Positions 42,761 through 52,885 of a stretch of 64,000 nucleotides of DNA are shown here, in pieces. The position numbers and the translations under genes were made by a program. Origin of the DNA: Alteromonas antoniana (lineage in GTDB: Bacteria; Pseudomonadota; Gammaproteobacteria; Enterobacterales; Alteromonadaceae). The notes under the pieces were generated by a model. The model worked only from the letters and a program-made list of their open reading frames with translations, had not been told where the DNA came from and searched no databases. How positions within the stretch are numbered: the first letter of the stretch is position 1; each line of letters begins with the position of its first letter. The stretch is taken from positions 124,001 to 188,000 of the forward strand of contig NZ_JAESDH010000001.1 of the NCBI RefSeq assembly GCF_019249295.1, read 5' to 3'.

Positions 42761-45724
42761 CTAGAAGTTGTAGCGCACACCCACGTTATAACGAGGCTCA
42801 CCGTCGTACACGCCAATCAGCATGTTTGGATGACGACCATGCGTACGTTGGTACTCGTTAGTAATGTTGATACCTTCAACAAAGACTTCGAGGTTTTCCA
42901 TCGCCTGATAGCGAACGCTCGCGTCCAGCTGACTGTATTCCTCAACATAAATCGGGTTACGTTCACCGTTCCCGTCAAAGCCGGAAGCGAAGAACTTGTC
43001 ACGCCAGTTCCAGGCAAGACGCACTTCCCAGGCATCTTTTTCATAGAAAAGCACCGCGTTGGCTGTATCACTCAAACCTGGCAATACAAACTGATTCGGC
43101 GCTTCGCCTTTGTTCGTATTGTAGTTATCGTAAGTTACGTCCCCATCAACCGTAGTGTAGTTAACAATGACGCCAAAGCCGGTCTCACCGAAGATGTGCT
43201 GTACGGCCATCTCGAAACCATCAACGTTGCGGGTATCGGCGTTGATATCCTGAATGATGGTGTAAGGCATAAGTGGATCTTCACCCGCGATACCCACAAT
43301 CTGGCCGTCCGCATTCGTGTAACCCTGGTCGACAAAGTACTGGCGTACTGCTGTCGCATCGTCTGTACCCAGAGCTTCAACCGCTTCCTGATAACGAGGG
43401 CCACCAAATGGGTTAGGCAGGTTGAACACTGTGTCGGTATACGAATCCTGCGCAATGAAGTTATCTACGCTCTTGTCGAAGTAACCGATAGAAACGTAGC
43501 TGCCTTCGCCGTAATAGTATTCTGTCGACAGATCGATGTTCGTTGACTCAAACGGCAACAGATTAGGGTTACCTGCGTTACCGGTACCACCGTTGAAACG
43601 CGCCAACTCACCAATTGTCAGACCACCCTGAATTGACTGGTAGCTTGGACGTGTGATGGTTTTGCTGTAAGACGCACGCACAATCAGGTCTTCAACCACT
43701 TCAATATTGAAGTCGACAGAAGGCAGGAAGTGATCATAACCACCATCCAGTGAAGTAAACTGGTTCCCTACTGCTTGTGCAGTGAATTCGTTATCGCCGG
43801 TCCAGGCGATAGTGGAATATTCAGGTACCAGAGCGGTAGACTCAACGTCAGTGTCTTCGTATCGCACGCCCACAACCAGGTTCGCTGGCATGGTGCCAAT
43901 TTCGAATGACATGTTGGCCTGCACATAAGCAGCCCACTGCGTTTCTGTCGTACGACGGTCAGTGGAGTAATTTGGATCCATACACAATTCGGTACCACAC
44001 GGTCCAAGGTTGTCGCCGTTAGCCGTTGCAATCGCCGAAATCGCGCTTAAGAAATCCTGCATGCTTGATGCATAGTAGAACGGTTCCAGACTGCCGCCAT
44101 TGCTACCTAAAATGTCATCGAAGCGGCTCGGCAGGTCTTGCTGAATAAAGATATCATCCGGATAATCTTCTGGCGCCCCATAGCCGCCCCAGGTATCACG
44201 CTGCGCGTTAGAATACGCAGAGCGATTGTCTACTTCGATTGCAGAAATACCGAAGTCAATTGAGCCAAGGATGCCTTCATCGACATAGTACTTACCGCTG
44301 AACTGAATCTGATCGATCTCAGATTTCATGTAACTGTTTCGGAACGACGTGCCCGAAGTTAGCATGCGTGAAGGGTCCAGGCCGTCTACGCCGTCGGCAT
44401 AGGTGATGTCCATCACAGGGAAGTCTTGTGAATAATCAACTTCCGTCAGCACGCGGTCAAACTGTACACCGGAAATAACGTTGTCGCTTCCCAGGTTATC
44501 GCCAGGACCTGCTTCCGCTGTCGAGTGATGATAATCCAGTTCCAGTTCCAGTCGGTCTGAAACTAACCACTCGAAATTCACACCAATAGAGTTATTTTCA
44601 TTCACACGAGTGAAGTCTGATGTACCCAGACCGACATCTGAACCGGAGTTGTCCGCATAGATTACCGGCCCAATAACCGATCCTTCTGTGTTGCTGCCCT
44701 GAGTATATTCACCGTATACGGGCTGGCCGTTAAACCAGGTTGAAATCTGTTGACGCATTGTGCGTGTTTCAAGCTCTGAATAGGTGTAATCCAGCGTGGA
44801 GGTAAAATTATCTACCGGACGATATTGCAGCGTTAACTGGCCGTTTGTCCGGGTGCGACGGAATTCGTTGAAGTTGTACGCCAGGTTACGAGGTACTGAG
44901 TACACATCGTTTTCCTGAGGCGGATTCTCGAAAGTATCCTGAGGCAAGGACCCCCAGTCGCCACCGTCACCTTTAATGGTATACCAACCATTCCCGGTTT
45001 CGGCACTGGCCGAACCGCTGTCGCGCTCTTGGTAAGAACCGATAAGTTGAATACCGAATTTGTCATCGTTAAACGTTTGACTGTAAATACCCGAGAGTTC
45101 AGGCGTTACCTTGCTGCCGGTTTCGGTAGAATTATCGTACACGCCTTTAACCGATGCAGATGCCGTCAGGCCAGGGTTAGAAAGCGGCTTAGCCGTAACC
45201 AGGTTTACTGTAGAACCGATACCACCAGTAGGTTTTGCAGCCAGGCTGGTTTTGTACACCTCAACTGCCGATACCCCTTCTGAAGCCAAATTTCCAAAAT
45301 CGAAAGAGCGTGAGCTGGATGCTGACGTAGCTTCGATAGAAGCTGCCGGCATCTGACGTCCGTTTAGCGTTACCAGGTTATAGTCGGGACCAAAGCCACG
45401 AACCGTAATCCGGCTACCTTCACCGTTGGAACGGTCGATTGACACACCGGTAATACGCTGCAGTGATTCTGCCAGGTTGGTGTCCGGAAATTTACCGATA
45501 TCTTCCGCGGAAATGGCATCAACGACACCAGATGCCGCTTTTTTTGTCAGCATTGCTTTGGTCAAACTTTCGCGAATACCGCTGACTTCAATGACTTCAA
45601 AATCACCGGCGGTTAATTCCTTCTCTTCGCTTTCCTGTGCTACTGCAGGCATTGCTGCAACAGCACCCAAGATTAGCGACAAACTGGTTGCTAATCGGGT
45701 TTTATTAAATGTTCTTGATTTCAT
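42761..45724 (-). CDS. Large TonB-dependent receptor for carbohydrate uptake
   Basis: A 987-residue outer-membrane receptor of the large proteobacterial class found in glycan loci. It has a signal peptide (ATSLSLILGAVAAMPAVAQE), an IEVSGIRESL TonB-box-like start, the plug (KFPDTNLAESLQRITGVSIDRSNGEG, FNLASEGVSAVEVYKT) and a long barrel ending in YNVGVRYNF. A good Shine-Dalgarno GGGGA precedes the ATG. Two LacI-type operators lie 160-210 bases upstream. The GluP-like transporter and GH3 enzyme, divergent from it, suggest a beta-glucan oligosaccharide as ligand; this is inferred from context. Confidence 0.93.
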   Translation of the reverse strand: MKSRTFNKTRLATSLSLILGAVAAMPAVAQESEEKELTAGDFEVIEVSGIRESLTKAMLTKKAASGVVDAISAEDIGKFPDTNLAESLQRITGVSIDRSNGEGSRITVRGFGPDYNLVTLNGRQMPAASIEATSASSSRSFDFGNLASEGVSAVEVYKTSLAAKPTGGIGSTVNLVTAKPLSNPGLTASASVKGVYDNSTETGSKVTPELSGIYSQTFNDDKFGIQLIGSYQERDSGSASAETGNGWYTIKGDGGDWGSLPQDTFENPPQENDVYSVPRNLAYNFNEFRRTRTNGQLTLQYRPVDNFTSTLDYTYSELETRTMRQQISTWFNGQPVYGEYTQGSNTEGSVIGPVIYADNSGSDVGLGTSDFTRVNENNSIGVNFEWLVSDRLELELDYHHSTAEAGPGDNLGSDNVISGVQFDRVLTEVDYSQDFPVMDITYADGVDGLDPSRMLTSGTSFRNSYMKSEIDQIQFSGKYYVDEGILGSIDFGISAIEVDNRSAYSNAQRDTWGGYGAPEDYPDDIFIQQDLPSRFDDILGSNGGSLEPFYYASSMQDFLSAISAIATANGDNLGPCGTELCMDPNYSTDRRTTETQWAAYVQANMSFEIGTMPANLVVGVRYEDTDVESTALVPEYSTIAWTGDNEFTAQAVGNQFTSLDGGYDHFLPSVDFNIEVVEDLIVRASYSKTITRPSYQSIQGGLTIGELARFNGGTGNAGNPNLLPFESTNIDLSTEYYYGEGSYVSIGYFDKSVDNFIAQDSYTDTVFNLPNPFGGPRYQEAVEALGTDDATAVRQYFVDQGYTNADGQIVGIAGEDPLMPYTIIQDINADTRNVDGFEMAVQHIFGETGFGVIVNYTTVDGDVTYDNYNTNKGEAPNQFVLPGLSDTANAVLFYEKDAWEVRLAWNWRDKFFASGFDGNGERNPIYVEEYSQLDASVRYQAMENLEVFVEGINITNEYQRTHGRHPNMLIGVYDGEPRYNVGVRYNF

Positions 45725-45885
45725 GTATTTCCCCAGTCGAGCGGTTATGCGTTAAGGACATCCACTATTTGTAAGACCCAGGGAGCGAGTCGGTTACAAG
45801 TGTAGTTCATGTGCCAATAGCCGCTTCATTCACATTGGTTTTATCTTCATACGATGCATACCGCGGCATCGCTCGCCAACTGCAA

Positions 45886-45899
45886 TGAAAGCGCTTACA
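45886..45899. promoter_or_regulatory. LacI-type operator (copy 3)
   Basis: TGAAAGCGCTTACA, the exact reverse complement of copy 2 (30662-30675), lies 162 bases before the TonB receptor start; its centre is 31 bases from copy 4. Confidence 0.88.
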
Positions 45900-45916
45900 A
45901 ATTTACAGGCAAAAGC

Positions 45917-45930
45917 TGTAAGCGCTTTCA
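45917..45930. promoter_or_regulatory. LacI-type operator (copy 4)
   Basis: TGTAAGCGCTTTCA, identical to copy 2. Together with copy 3 it forms a pair three helical turns apart, so two repressor dimers could bind the same face of the DNA. Confidence 0.88.
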
Positions 45931-46217
45931 TTACAAAATACTTACGATACTTTTGTAATGCAAGTGTTTTAAACTTGTTAATTGATTTATTTTTAGTCAA
46001 CTCTGGATCGACCAGATCGCATACCTGATCGTTTGTTGTTCTGGATCCAATCCTATGAATGTTGTGAACACAACAATAAATAACGCTTATAACACTGATT
46101 TATTTTTATTTATTTTTTACCAGCATCTATCTTAGGTAGGTGGTTGCATGAACCACGTTTAACGAAAACGCCTCATTAGAGAAAATATTGAACATGATCG
46201 TATTTACAAATGATAAA

Positions 46218-46231
46218 TGTAAGCGCATTCA
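46218..46231. promoter_or_regulatory. LacI-type operator (copy 5)
   Basis: TGTAAGCGCATTCA, one half intact and the other changed at one base (CATTCA for CTTTCA). It lies just upstream of the promoter of the GluP-like gene. Confidence 0.75.
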
Positions 46232-46240
46232 AAAATACAA

Positions 46241-46254
46241 TGTAAGCGCTTGCA
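46241..46254. promoter_or_regulatory. LacI-type operator (copy 6)
   Basis: TGTAAGCGCTTGCA overlaps the -35 element TTGCAT of the GluP-like promoter, so bound repressor would block RNA polymerase directly. Confidence 0.85.
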
Positions 46255-46277
46255 TTTCACTTTCTCACGCCTATACT
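46250..46277 (+). promoter_or_regulatory. Promoter of the GluP-like/GH3 operon
   Basis: TTGCAT (46250-46255), 16 bases, TATACT (46272-46277). The leader to the ATG at 46390 is about 105 bases. Overlap with operator copy 6 supports repression. Confidence 0.7.
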
Positions 46278-46389
46278 AGCCAACAAGTTATTAACAATAT
46301 TGTGTGCGATTCACGTCAAGCTGGTCTGAAGGCGCGCCTTAGTACCTGCTGTATCTAAACACGCCACAACGACAAGGCAGAACGTAACT

Positions 46390-47640
46390 ATGAACCATAC
46401 TGCTCAGGCTGGTACCCACCACAGTCCCAAAACATCGCATTTTGTTCTGGGCACTCTCACATCATTGTTTTTCATGTGGGGTTTCATTACCGCCATGAAC
46501 GATGTGTTAATTCCGCACCTTAAATCATTATTCGAACTAAGCTTCACCAAAGCCATGCTGGTTCAGTCGTGTTTTTTCGGCGCCTATTTTCTGGTATCAA
46601 TTCCCGGTGGTCGTCTAGTCAGTAAAGTCGGCTACCAGAAAGGCATTGGCATTGGCCTGATCACTGCCGCTGTTGGTTGTGTCATGTTCATACCGTCTGC
46701 TTACATGGAGCAGTACTGGATGTTCCTGACGGCTTTGTTTGTACTCGCATCAGGCGTGACCATCCTGCAAGTGGCGGCAAACCCGCTGGTAACCGTGATG
46801 GGCGATCCTGAAACGGCATCGAGTCGCTTAACCATGACGCAGGCATTCAACTCACTGGGAACCACAGTTGCGCCAATCATAGGCGGTTACCTGCTATTTT
46901 CCGCCACGCATGGTGAATCCAGTGCCCCCGTAGAGGCCAGTTCTGTCATCGCGCCTTACCTCTCAATGGCAGGCATATTAGTGGTTATGGCAATCGTAAT
47001 GATTAAAGTCTCATTACCCAAGCCATCTAAGGATGACGTTGACCTGCCTACCGAAGCCGATCAGACCGTACTGAAACACCGCCACCTGGCGTTAGGTGTT
47101 ATTGGTATTTTTGTTTATGTCGGTGCAGAGGTATCAATCGGCAGTTTTCTGGTTAACTATTTTGTTTCTGAAAACGTCATGGGCATGACCGAAGGTCAGG
47201 CTGCTAACTATATCGCCTATTATTGGGGCGGTGCCATGGTGGGTCGGTTCATCGGTGCAGTTTTGATGCAGAAAGTCAGCCCCGGTAAATTGCTGGCGTT
47301 CAATAGCGCGCTGTCCTGCCTGCTGATTATTTTGTCAGTTTCAAGTTCTGGCAGCCTGGCCATGTGGTCGATTCTGGCAGTAGGTCTTTGTAACTCTATT
47401 ATGTTCCCCACTATTTTCAGTCTTGCACTGAAAGGACTGGGTAAACAAACAGCAAATGGCTCAGGCATGCTCTGTCTGGCGATTGTTGGTGGTGCCATTA
47501 TCCCTCTGCTACAGGGCGTGGTAGCCGACACAATGGGCCTGCAGATCTCTTTCCTGTTACCCATGCTTTGCTATCTATATATCGCATATTACGGCCTTAT
47601 TGGGTCCAAGCCTGTCGAATCTCAGGAGAAAAACGCATGA
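46390..47640 (+). CDS. FHS-family glucose/galactose-type MFS transporter
   Basis: A 416-residue inner-membrane transporter of the fucose-galactose-glucose:H+ symporter family, with about twelve helices. The FucP/GluP-like start FVLGTLTSLFFMWGFITAMNDVLIPHLK is clear, as is the FFGAYFLVSIPGGRLVSKVGYQKGI loop. The likely substrate is the glucose released by the next gene's enzyme; this is an inference. The last bases overlap the GH3 start (ATGA), so both proteins are made from one transcript. Confidence 0.93.
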   Translation: MNHTAQAGTHHSPKTSHFVLGTLTSLFFMWGFITAMNDVLIPHLKSLFELSFTKAMLVQSCFFGAYFLVSIPGGRLVSKVGYQKGIGIGLITAAVGCVMFIPSAYMEQYWMFLTALFVLASGVTILQVAANPLVTVMGDPETASSRLTMTQAFNSLGTTVAPIIGGYLLFSATHGESSAPVEASSVIAPYLSMAGILVVMAIVMIKVSLPKPSKDDVDLPTEADQTVLKHRHLALGVIGIFVYVGAEVSIGSFLVNYFVSENVMGMTEGQAANYIAYYWGGAMVGRFIGAVLMQKVSPGKLLAFNSALSCLLIILSVSSSGSLAMWSILAVGLCNSIMFPTIFSLALKGLGKQTANGSGMLCLAIVGGAIIPLLQGVVADTMGLQISFLLPMLCYLYIAYYGLIGSKPVESQEKNA

Positions 47641-50198
47641 ATTTTAAATGGAAGCATTCCGTCGCAGTAGTTGCTACGGCGCTGCTGGTGTCAGCTTGTC
47701 AGAAAGACGACGCTACGCAAGCCACATCAGCGAATGTTGAACCTGAGCAGACCTCTCGTAGTCTGCCACCGGCACCTGATTCACAGGTTCCGGACTACTG
47801 GCCTGAAATATCCTTCACTACCGAGAATAGTGAGGAAGTAGAAGCCACGGTATCTGAGCTGCTGGAAAGCATGACGCTGGAGCAAAAGGTTGCACAAATC
47901 ATGCAGCCCGAAATTCGTGATGTCACCGTTGAAGACATGCGTAAATACGGTTTCGGATCCTATTTGAATGGTGGCGGTGCGTTCCCGAACAACGACAAGC
48001 ACGCATCAATGGAAGACTGGGTTGCCGTGGCAGAAGCCATGTATCAGGCATCCGTCGATGATTCCTTAGATGGTATCAGCATCCCGACAATGTGGGGTAC
48101 AGACGCCGTACACGGTCACAACAATGTGATTGGTGCGACCTTATTCCCACATAATATCGGTCTGGGGGCGATGAACGACCCAGAGCTTATCAGCCGAATA
48201 GCCACCGTTACCGCCAAAGAAGTGCGTGCTACTGGTATCGACTGGATTTTTGCACCAACAGTGGCTACTGCACGTGATGATCGCTGGGGCCGCACTTATG
48301 AAAGCTACTCAGAAGATCCTGAAATCGTAGGCAAGTATGCGCGTGCGATTGTTTCTGGTCTTCAGGGCGATATTCGCGATGGCAACATTGACGATGAGCA
48401 CGTGATTTCTACCGTGAAGCATTTCGTGGGTGATGGCGGTACCGAAGGTGGTGACGATCAGGGTGACAACCTGGCCGATGAAGAAACGTTGTTTCGCATT
48501 CACGCGCAGGGCTATGTAGAAGGTCTGGATGCAGGTGCACAATCGGTAATGGCATCATTTAACAGCTGGCATGGCGATAAGATCCATGGCAACAAGTACC
48601 TGTTAACCAACGTATTAAAAGAAAAGATGGGCTTTGACGGCTTTGTGGTTGGCGACTGGAATGGTCATGGGCAGATTAAGGGCTGCAGCAATGAAAGCTG
48701 CCCTCAGGCGATTAACGCTGGCCTTGATGTTTACATGGTGCCAACGGGTGCCTGGAAGCCGCTATACGAAAATACTATCGCGCAGGTAAAAAGCGGTGAA
48801 ATTCCCATGTCCCGTCTTGATGATGCGGTACGCCGGGTGCTTCGCGTGAAAGTCCGCGTCGGATTATTTGATTTGCCTTCGCCCGCAAAGCGCTCGCTTT
48901 CAGCAAAAGCGGAGTTGATTGGTGCAGACGAGCATCGTGCCGTTGCCCGTGAAGCTGTTCGCAAATCACTGGTAATGCTGAAAAATCAGAATGATATTTT
49001 GCCACTGACGCCTGACATGAACGTGTTGGTGGCAGGTGATGCTGCGCACAATATTGGCAAGCAGTCTGGCGGCTGGACTATCACCTGGCAGGGCACGGGA
49101 AATGAAAACAGTGATTTCCCGGGTGCCACATCAATTTATCAGGGGATTGAGTCTGTAGTGTCAGAAGCTGGTGGCAACGCCGTGTTGTCTGAAGATGGCA
49201 GCTTTGAAGAGAAACCCGACGTCGCCATTGTCGTATTCGGCGAAAACCCGTATGCAGAGGGTAACGGCGATTTGTCGAACCTGGAGTACCAGCGCGGCGA
49301 TAAAACCGACCTGGCCCTGCTGGAATCATTGAAAGCGAAAGGGATCCCGGTAGTTTCCGTATTTATTACCGGTCGGCCTCTGTGGGTGAACCCGGAACTA
49401 AATGCATCTGATGCCTTTGTGGTTGCCTGGTTACCTGGCTCAGAAGGTCAGGGTGTCGCAGATGTGCTGTTTACCAAAGCAAATGGTGACGTGAATTATC
49501 CTGTGACCGGCAACCTGTCGTTCTCCTGGCCAGCGCTGCCTTCGCAGGCAACTGTGAATCGCGGAGACGGAAAAACGCCGTTGTTTCCTTATGGCTATGG
49601 CCTGGAATATGGTGAGCAGGATACTACCGAATATCCGCTAAGTACTGATCGCGGTGAACTCGGCAATGCCGGCCTGACATCACACGATATCTACGTTCGC
49701 AGCACACAGAAACCGTGGCAGTTAATGATTAAAGACAGCGACGGTGATACCGTCATGCAAAGCAATATTATTACCTCAGCGGGTGCATCGGTTCGCACCA
49801 CCGATCGCAACGTGCAGGAAGACTCTCTGGATATGCGCTGGACAGGCGATGCGGTTATTGGCTTTTTTGCCCCCTTCCCTGAAGATCTGCGTGACTTTAC
49901 TGCGGACAATTCAGCACTGGTCATGGATGTGAAAGTTGAAGCCAACGCCGGCTCACTCTCGGTCGCCTCAGGCTGCTCAGAAAATTGCGATGTCTCACTG
50001 CCGCTTAGTGACTACATGACCGACACTAACGAGTGGCAGACAGTAACCTTGCCCACTCGCTGCTTTATGGAGCAAGGTGCTCAGTTTGGTGAGGTATTCT
50101 CGCCAGTGGCTTTGAGCGGTGCCAGCGACGCGCATATTATTGTGTCGAATATCCGCTTTGAAGTAGATGTGGATAACGCGCCAGCCTGTAAGGACTGA
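47637..50198 (+). CDS. GH3 exo-beta-glucosidase lipoprotein (ExoP-like)
   Basis: An 853-residue family 3 glycoside hydrolase, close in layout to ExoP of Pseudoalteromonas, an exo-1,3/1,4-beta-glucanase. The start at 47637 overlaps the previous stop and gives a lipoprotein signal ending LLVSAC, so the enzyme should be membrane-anchored outside the cytoplasm. The N-terminal (alpha/beta)8 domain has the nucleophile Asp in FVVGDWNGHGQ near residue 339 and the substrate-site KHFVGDGGTEGGDDQGD. The alpha/beta sandwich follows to about 660, then a C-terminal galactose-binding-like (ExoP C) domain. It would release glucose for the co-transcribed transporter. Confidence 0.94.
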   Translation: MNFKWKHSVAVVATALLVSACQKDDATQATSANVEPEQTSRSLPPAPDSQVPDYWPEISFTTENSEEVEATVSELLESMTLEQKVAQIMQPEIRDVTVEDMRKYGFGSYLNGGGAFPNNDKHASMEDWVAVAEAMYQASVDDSLDGISIPTMWGTDAVHGHNNVIGATLFPHNIGLGAMNDPELISRIATVTAKEVRATGIDWIFAPTVATARDDRWGRTYESYSEDPEIVGKYARAIVSGLQGDIRDGNIDDEHVISTVKHFVGDGGTEGGDDQGDNLADEETLFRIHAQGYVEGLDAGAQSVMASFNSWHGDKIHGNKYLLTNVLKEKMGFDGFVVGDWNGHGQIKGCSNESCPQAINAGLDVYMVPTGAWKPLYENTIAQVKSGEIPMSRLDDAVRRVLRVKVRVGLFDLPSPAKRSLSAKAELIGADEHRAVAREAVRKSLVMLKNQNDILPLTPDMNVLVAGDAAHNIGKQSGGWTITWQGTGNENSDFPGATSIYQGIESVVSEAGGNAVLSEDGSFEEKPDVAIVVFGENPYAEGNGDLSNLEYQRGDKTDLALLESLKAKGIPVVSVFITGRPLWVNPELNASDAFVVAWLPGSEGQGVADVLFTKANGDVNYPVTGNLSFSWPALPSQATVNRGDGKTPLFPYGYGLEYGEQDTTEYPLSTDRGELGNAGLTSHDIYVRSTQKPWQLMIKDSDGDTVMQSNIITSAGASVRTTDRNVQEDSLDMRWTGDAVIGFFAPFPEDLRDFTADNSALVMDVKVEANAGSLSVASGCSENCDVSLPLSDYMTDTNEWQTVTLPTRCFMEQGAQFGEVFSPVALSGASDAHIIVSNIRFEVDVDNAPACKD

Positions 50199-50249
50199 TA
50201 CGCAACAGTAACGTTAAACGCTTCCTCCCCAACCCGGAAGCCGAACGTA

Positions 50250-50278
50250 CAAAGCCACCTTCGGGTGGCTTTGTTTTT
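50250..50278 (+). terminator. Rho-independent terminator of the GH3 operon
   Basis: CAAAGCCACC / GGTGGCTTTG with a TTCG tetraloop, followed by a T-rich GTTTTTGG run. Confidence 0.93.
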
Positions 50279-50450
50279 GGTGCTTTTTATACCAATCCGT
50301 AAGCATGTGTAATCAGGTCAGGGAAAGATGAATGTCGCTAATTGAGGCACATTGATGAAGGAATGTCTGAGCCTTGCATCGACCGGACTCATGACGATGT
50401 AAAATATCGCGCGGATAACCTGTGGTGCCCCTGCTCCAATAAATCAAATG

Positions 50451-50472
50451 AAAAAGCCGGCAAAACGCCGGC
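50451..50472 (-). terminator. Rho-independent terminator of the siderophore receptor
   Basis: On the minus strand GCCGGC pairs with GCCGGC around a GTTTT loop and is followed by TTTTTC. It stands about 30 bases after the receptor stop. Confidence 0.88.
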
Positions 50473-50500
50473 CTCTTGGATCAGAATATGACTATGGCAA

Positions 50501-52885
50501 TCAGAATCTGACATTCACTCCTGCCCAGAAGTTACGGGTGCTGTCTTTAATGTTGTAGTCATCCAGGAATACCACTTCACTGACCATGCCACGACCGGTC
50601 AGGTATTCGTAAGTACCATCACCATTTAAGTCGTTATATTCTGCGGTGTAGGTCGTAAAGTCTTCGTCCAGCAAGTTGTTTATTCTTGCATTGACCGTGA
50701 CATGCTCGTTAATACGGTAGCGCGCGCCAAGCGTCAGCAACTCGTAGTTTTTGTAGTAAAGCGGCTTGTCCAGTGTGCTGTCCCAACCCCGGTAACGATC
50801 CGAGCGTAGCTGGGTTTGCAGATACAGATTAATATCCGTCGTCATATCCCAGTTCAGGGTGACATTGGCCATATGCTCGGCGGTGTTGGTTAACGGCTGG
50901 CCTTCTTGCGGGCCGCTTTCCTGCTCACTGTCCGTCCAGGTATAGTTAGCACTGACAAACCACGATGATGATATCTGTAGGCGACCTGCCGCCTCTATGC
51001 CCTGTAAATCGACCTCGTCAATATTGATTTTCTGGCTGTAACTGTCGTAGCCCAGCTGGTCGTAATCACCGAGATTTACACAGGGACGCACGCCTCCGGT
51101 AGTTTCACAACTATAGACCGTGTCGCCGCGAGCAATTTTGTCTTTAAACTGGGTATTGAAGTAGGTCAGGTTGAAGTTATGTCCTTCATCACTGTTCCAG
51201 TACACCGCGATTTCACTGTTTACGCTGGTTTCAGGCTCAAGATTAGGGTTGCCCGCAAACGGTGAGGTACCTTGCCCGCCAAAGCCGGTAATGCCGTCAT
51301 ACAGATCGGTAGTATTCGGGGTTTTATAGCCGGTGCTGACACCGCCTTTTACCGTCCAGTTATCTGAGAACGTATAAACCGCGTAAACTCTTGGCGACAC
51401 CTGGCTGCCGAATACATCATGCTCGTCGTAACGCACCCCAGCGGTCAGTGTCAGATAGTCATTTGGACTCCAGTTATCTTCAGCAAACAGCGACCACATC
51501 TTCTGCTCCTGAATACCGCCGGCTTCGCTGTCTTCCAGTCCAAAAACGCCGTCCAGCAATTCTCCATCGATAAGCTGGCCACCCAGTACAATATTGTGCT
51601 CGCCCCAATAGCCGGTAACCGGAATATCGATTCGGGCATCCAGCGTGTACTGATTGCTTTCTAACGGACGCTTAGGTCGCGGCAGGAACGTTTCCTCGGC
51701 GATATCACGGCGTTCTGTTTCACTTAATCCCGCATACTCACCGGTGCCGTCGTACATTTGCTGCAACAACAGGCGTTCCTGCACGGACAGCGGCAAGGTA
51801 CGTCCATCGTTAGAGGTATCCACATAAGAAAGGGCTATCATGCTTGAGAAACTTTCCCACTGTGCATCGTGGCTAATCGACCACCACTCGCGGTTAAACT
51901 CCTGGTTCGCCGCATAGCCGGCACGCGGGTTCACCACACCGCCACGATCTGCCCAGATGGATTCGATATTATCTTTGGTGCCAAGGGGGTACGAAATCTC
52001 GCCGGTATCGATATTGTAGGTAGGCGTATTGTCATAAGTCTGATTCGAGTTGTCGTAATCAAACTTCACACTCTGGTTGTCAAACGGCGTGTAGTAAAGC
52101 GTGAAGCCAAACTGCTCACTGTCGCTGTCGACGGTTCTGCCGCCGCTGCCGAAACCTAGCTGACGAACATGCACCTCACCATTAGGATCCACCGCAGGAT
52201 CAAACTCAGGCGACGACGCCTGGCGCTCATAAACACTGCCTCGGATCCCTAACGTCAACAGGTCTTTGATCAGCGGGCCCTGTGCGAAGAAGTCGGTCGT
52301 TATATCGTCGCCGAACTGATCGTCGGTTTGCAGACTTCGCCCGAAATTGATTGAACCACCCCACGCTTCTGAACGTTTTTTGGTGATGATGTTTATCACA
52401 CCACCTAACGCATCTGCGCCGTAAAGCGTCGATGCCGGACCGCGAATAACTTCAATACGCTCAATAGCCTCTATAGGCGGTACGTGTCCAAAGGCATTGC
52501 CACCAAAGTTATTCGGATAAATATCACCGTGGTTATTCATACGAATACCGTCGATAAGCAAAAGCGTGTATTCCCCCGTGAGGCCTCGCATGCTCACGGT
52601 GCCCTGTCCTGTCTTATCGCGGGTAGTACCAATGTCGATACCTTCCTGAAACTGGACTGCATCCAGCAATGTCATAAAAGATCGTGCTTGCAAGTCTTCC
52701 TGCGTAATCACAGAAATACTGGCTGGAGCTTCTGTCAGTTTTTGTTCAAACCCTGTTGCAGAAACAACAATATGTTCCATTGCACTGCCATCAGGCAGCA
52801 TGGGGGTGTTTTCCTGAGCCAATACGCTGGTACCTAATAGCGATGATAAGACGGCCGAGGCGACCATTGAATGACGAATGTTCAC
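50501..52885 (-). CDS. TonB-dependent receptor, siderophore type, Fur-controlled
   Basis: A 794-residue outer-membrane receptor of the FepA/CirA-like group. The signal peptide runs VNIRHSMVASAVLSSLLGTSVLAQ, then a TonB-box-like EHIVVSATGFEQ, the plug (TLLDAVQFQEGIDIG, STLYGADALGGVINIITKK) and a barrel ending in FWAGVNVRF. The frame is open 44 codons further, but the GTG at 52885, with GAAGGAA ahead of it, gives a proper signal peptide and keeps the Fur box outside the coding part. It probably takes up a ferric catecholate or other iron complex; exact ligand is not visible. No biosynthesis genes are near. Confidence 0.9.
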   Translation of the reverse strand: MNIRHSMVASAVLSSLLGTSVLAQENTPMLPDGSAMEHIVVSATGFEQKLTEAPASISVITQEDLQARSFMTLLDAVQFQEGIDIGTTRDKTGQGTVSMRGLTGEYTLLLIDGIRMNNHGDIYPNNFGGNAFGHVPPIEAIERIEVIRGPASTLYGADALGGVINIITKKRSEAWGGSINFGRSLQTDDQFGDDITTDFFAQGPLIKDLLTLGIRGSVYERQASSPEFDPAVDPNGEVHVRQLGFGSGGRTVDSDSEQFGFTLYYTPFDNQSVKFDYDNSNQTYDNTPTYNIDTGEISYPLGTKDNIESIWADRGGVVNPRAGYAANQEFNREWWSISHDAQWESFSSMIALSYVDTSNDGRTLPLSVQERLLLQQMYDGTGEYAGLSETERRDIAEETFLPRPKRPLESNQYTLDARIDIPVTGYWGEHNIVLGGQLIDGELLDGVFGLEDSEAGGIQEQKMWSLFAEDNWSPNDYLTLTAGVRYDEHDVFGSQVSPRVYAVYTFSDNWTVKGGVSTGYKTPNTTDLYDGITGFGGQGTSPFAGNPNLEPETSVNSEIAVYWNSDEGHNFNLTYFNTQFKDKIARGDTVYSCETTGGVRPCVNLGDYDQLGYDSYSQKINIDEVDLQGIEAAGRLQISSSWFVSANYTWTDSEQESGPQEGQPLTNTAEHMANVTLNWDMTTDINLYLQTQLRSDRYRGWDSTLDKPLYYKNYELLTLGARYRINEHVTVNARINNLLDEDFTTYTAEYNDLNGDGTYEYLTGRGMVSEVVFLDDYNIKDSTRNFWAGVNVRF

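Larger units (their letters stand above)
45725..46389. other. Divergent control region of the second sugar locus
   Basis: This 665-base gap holds four LacI-type operators, two near the TonB receptor and two near the GluP-like transporter, plus a promoter for the latter. The middle (about 45935-46215) is AT-rich without a supported gene. Confidence 0.75.
50199..50500. other. Intergenic region with two converging terminators
   Basis: Between the GH3 gene (+) and the siderophore receptor (-) there are only the two terminators listed next; nothing else was recognised. Confidence 0.6.
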
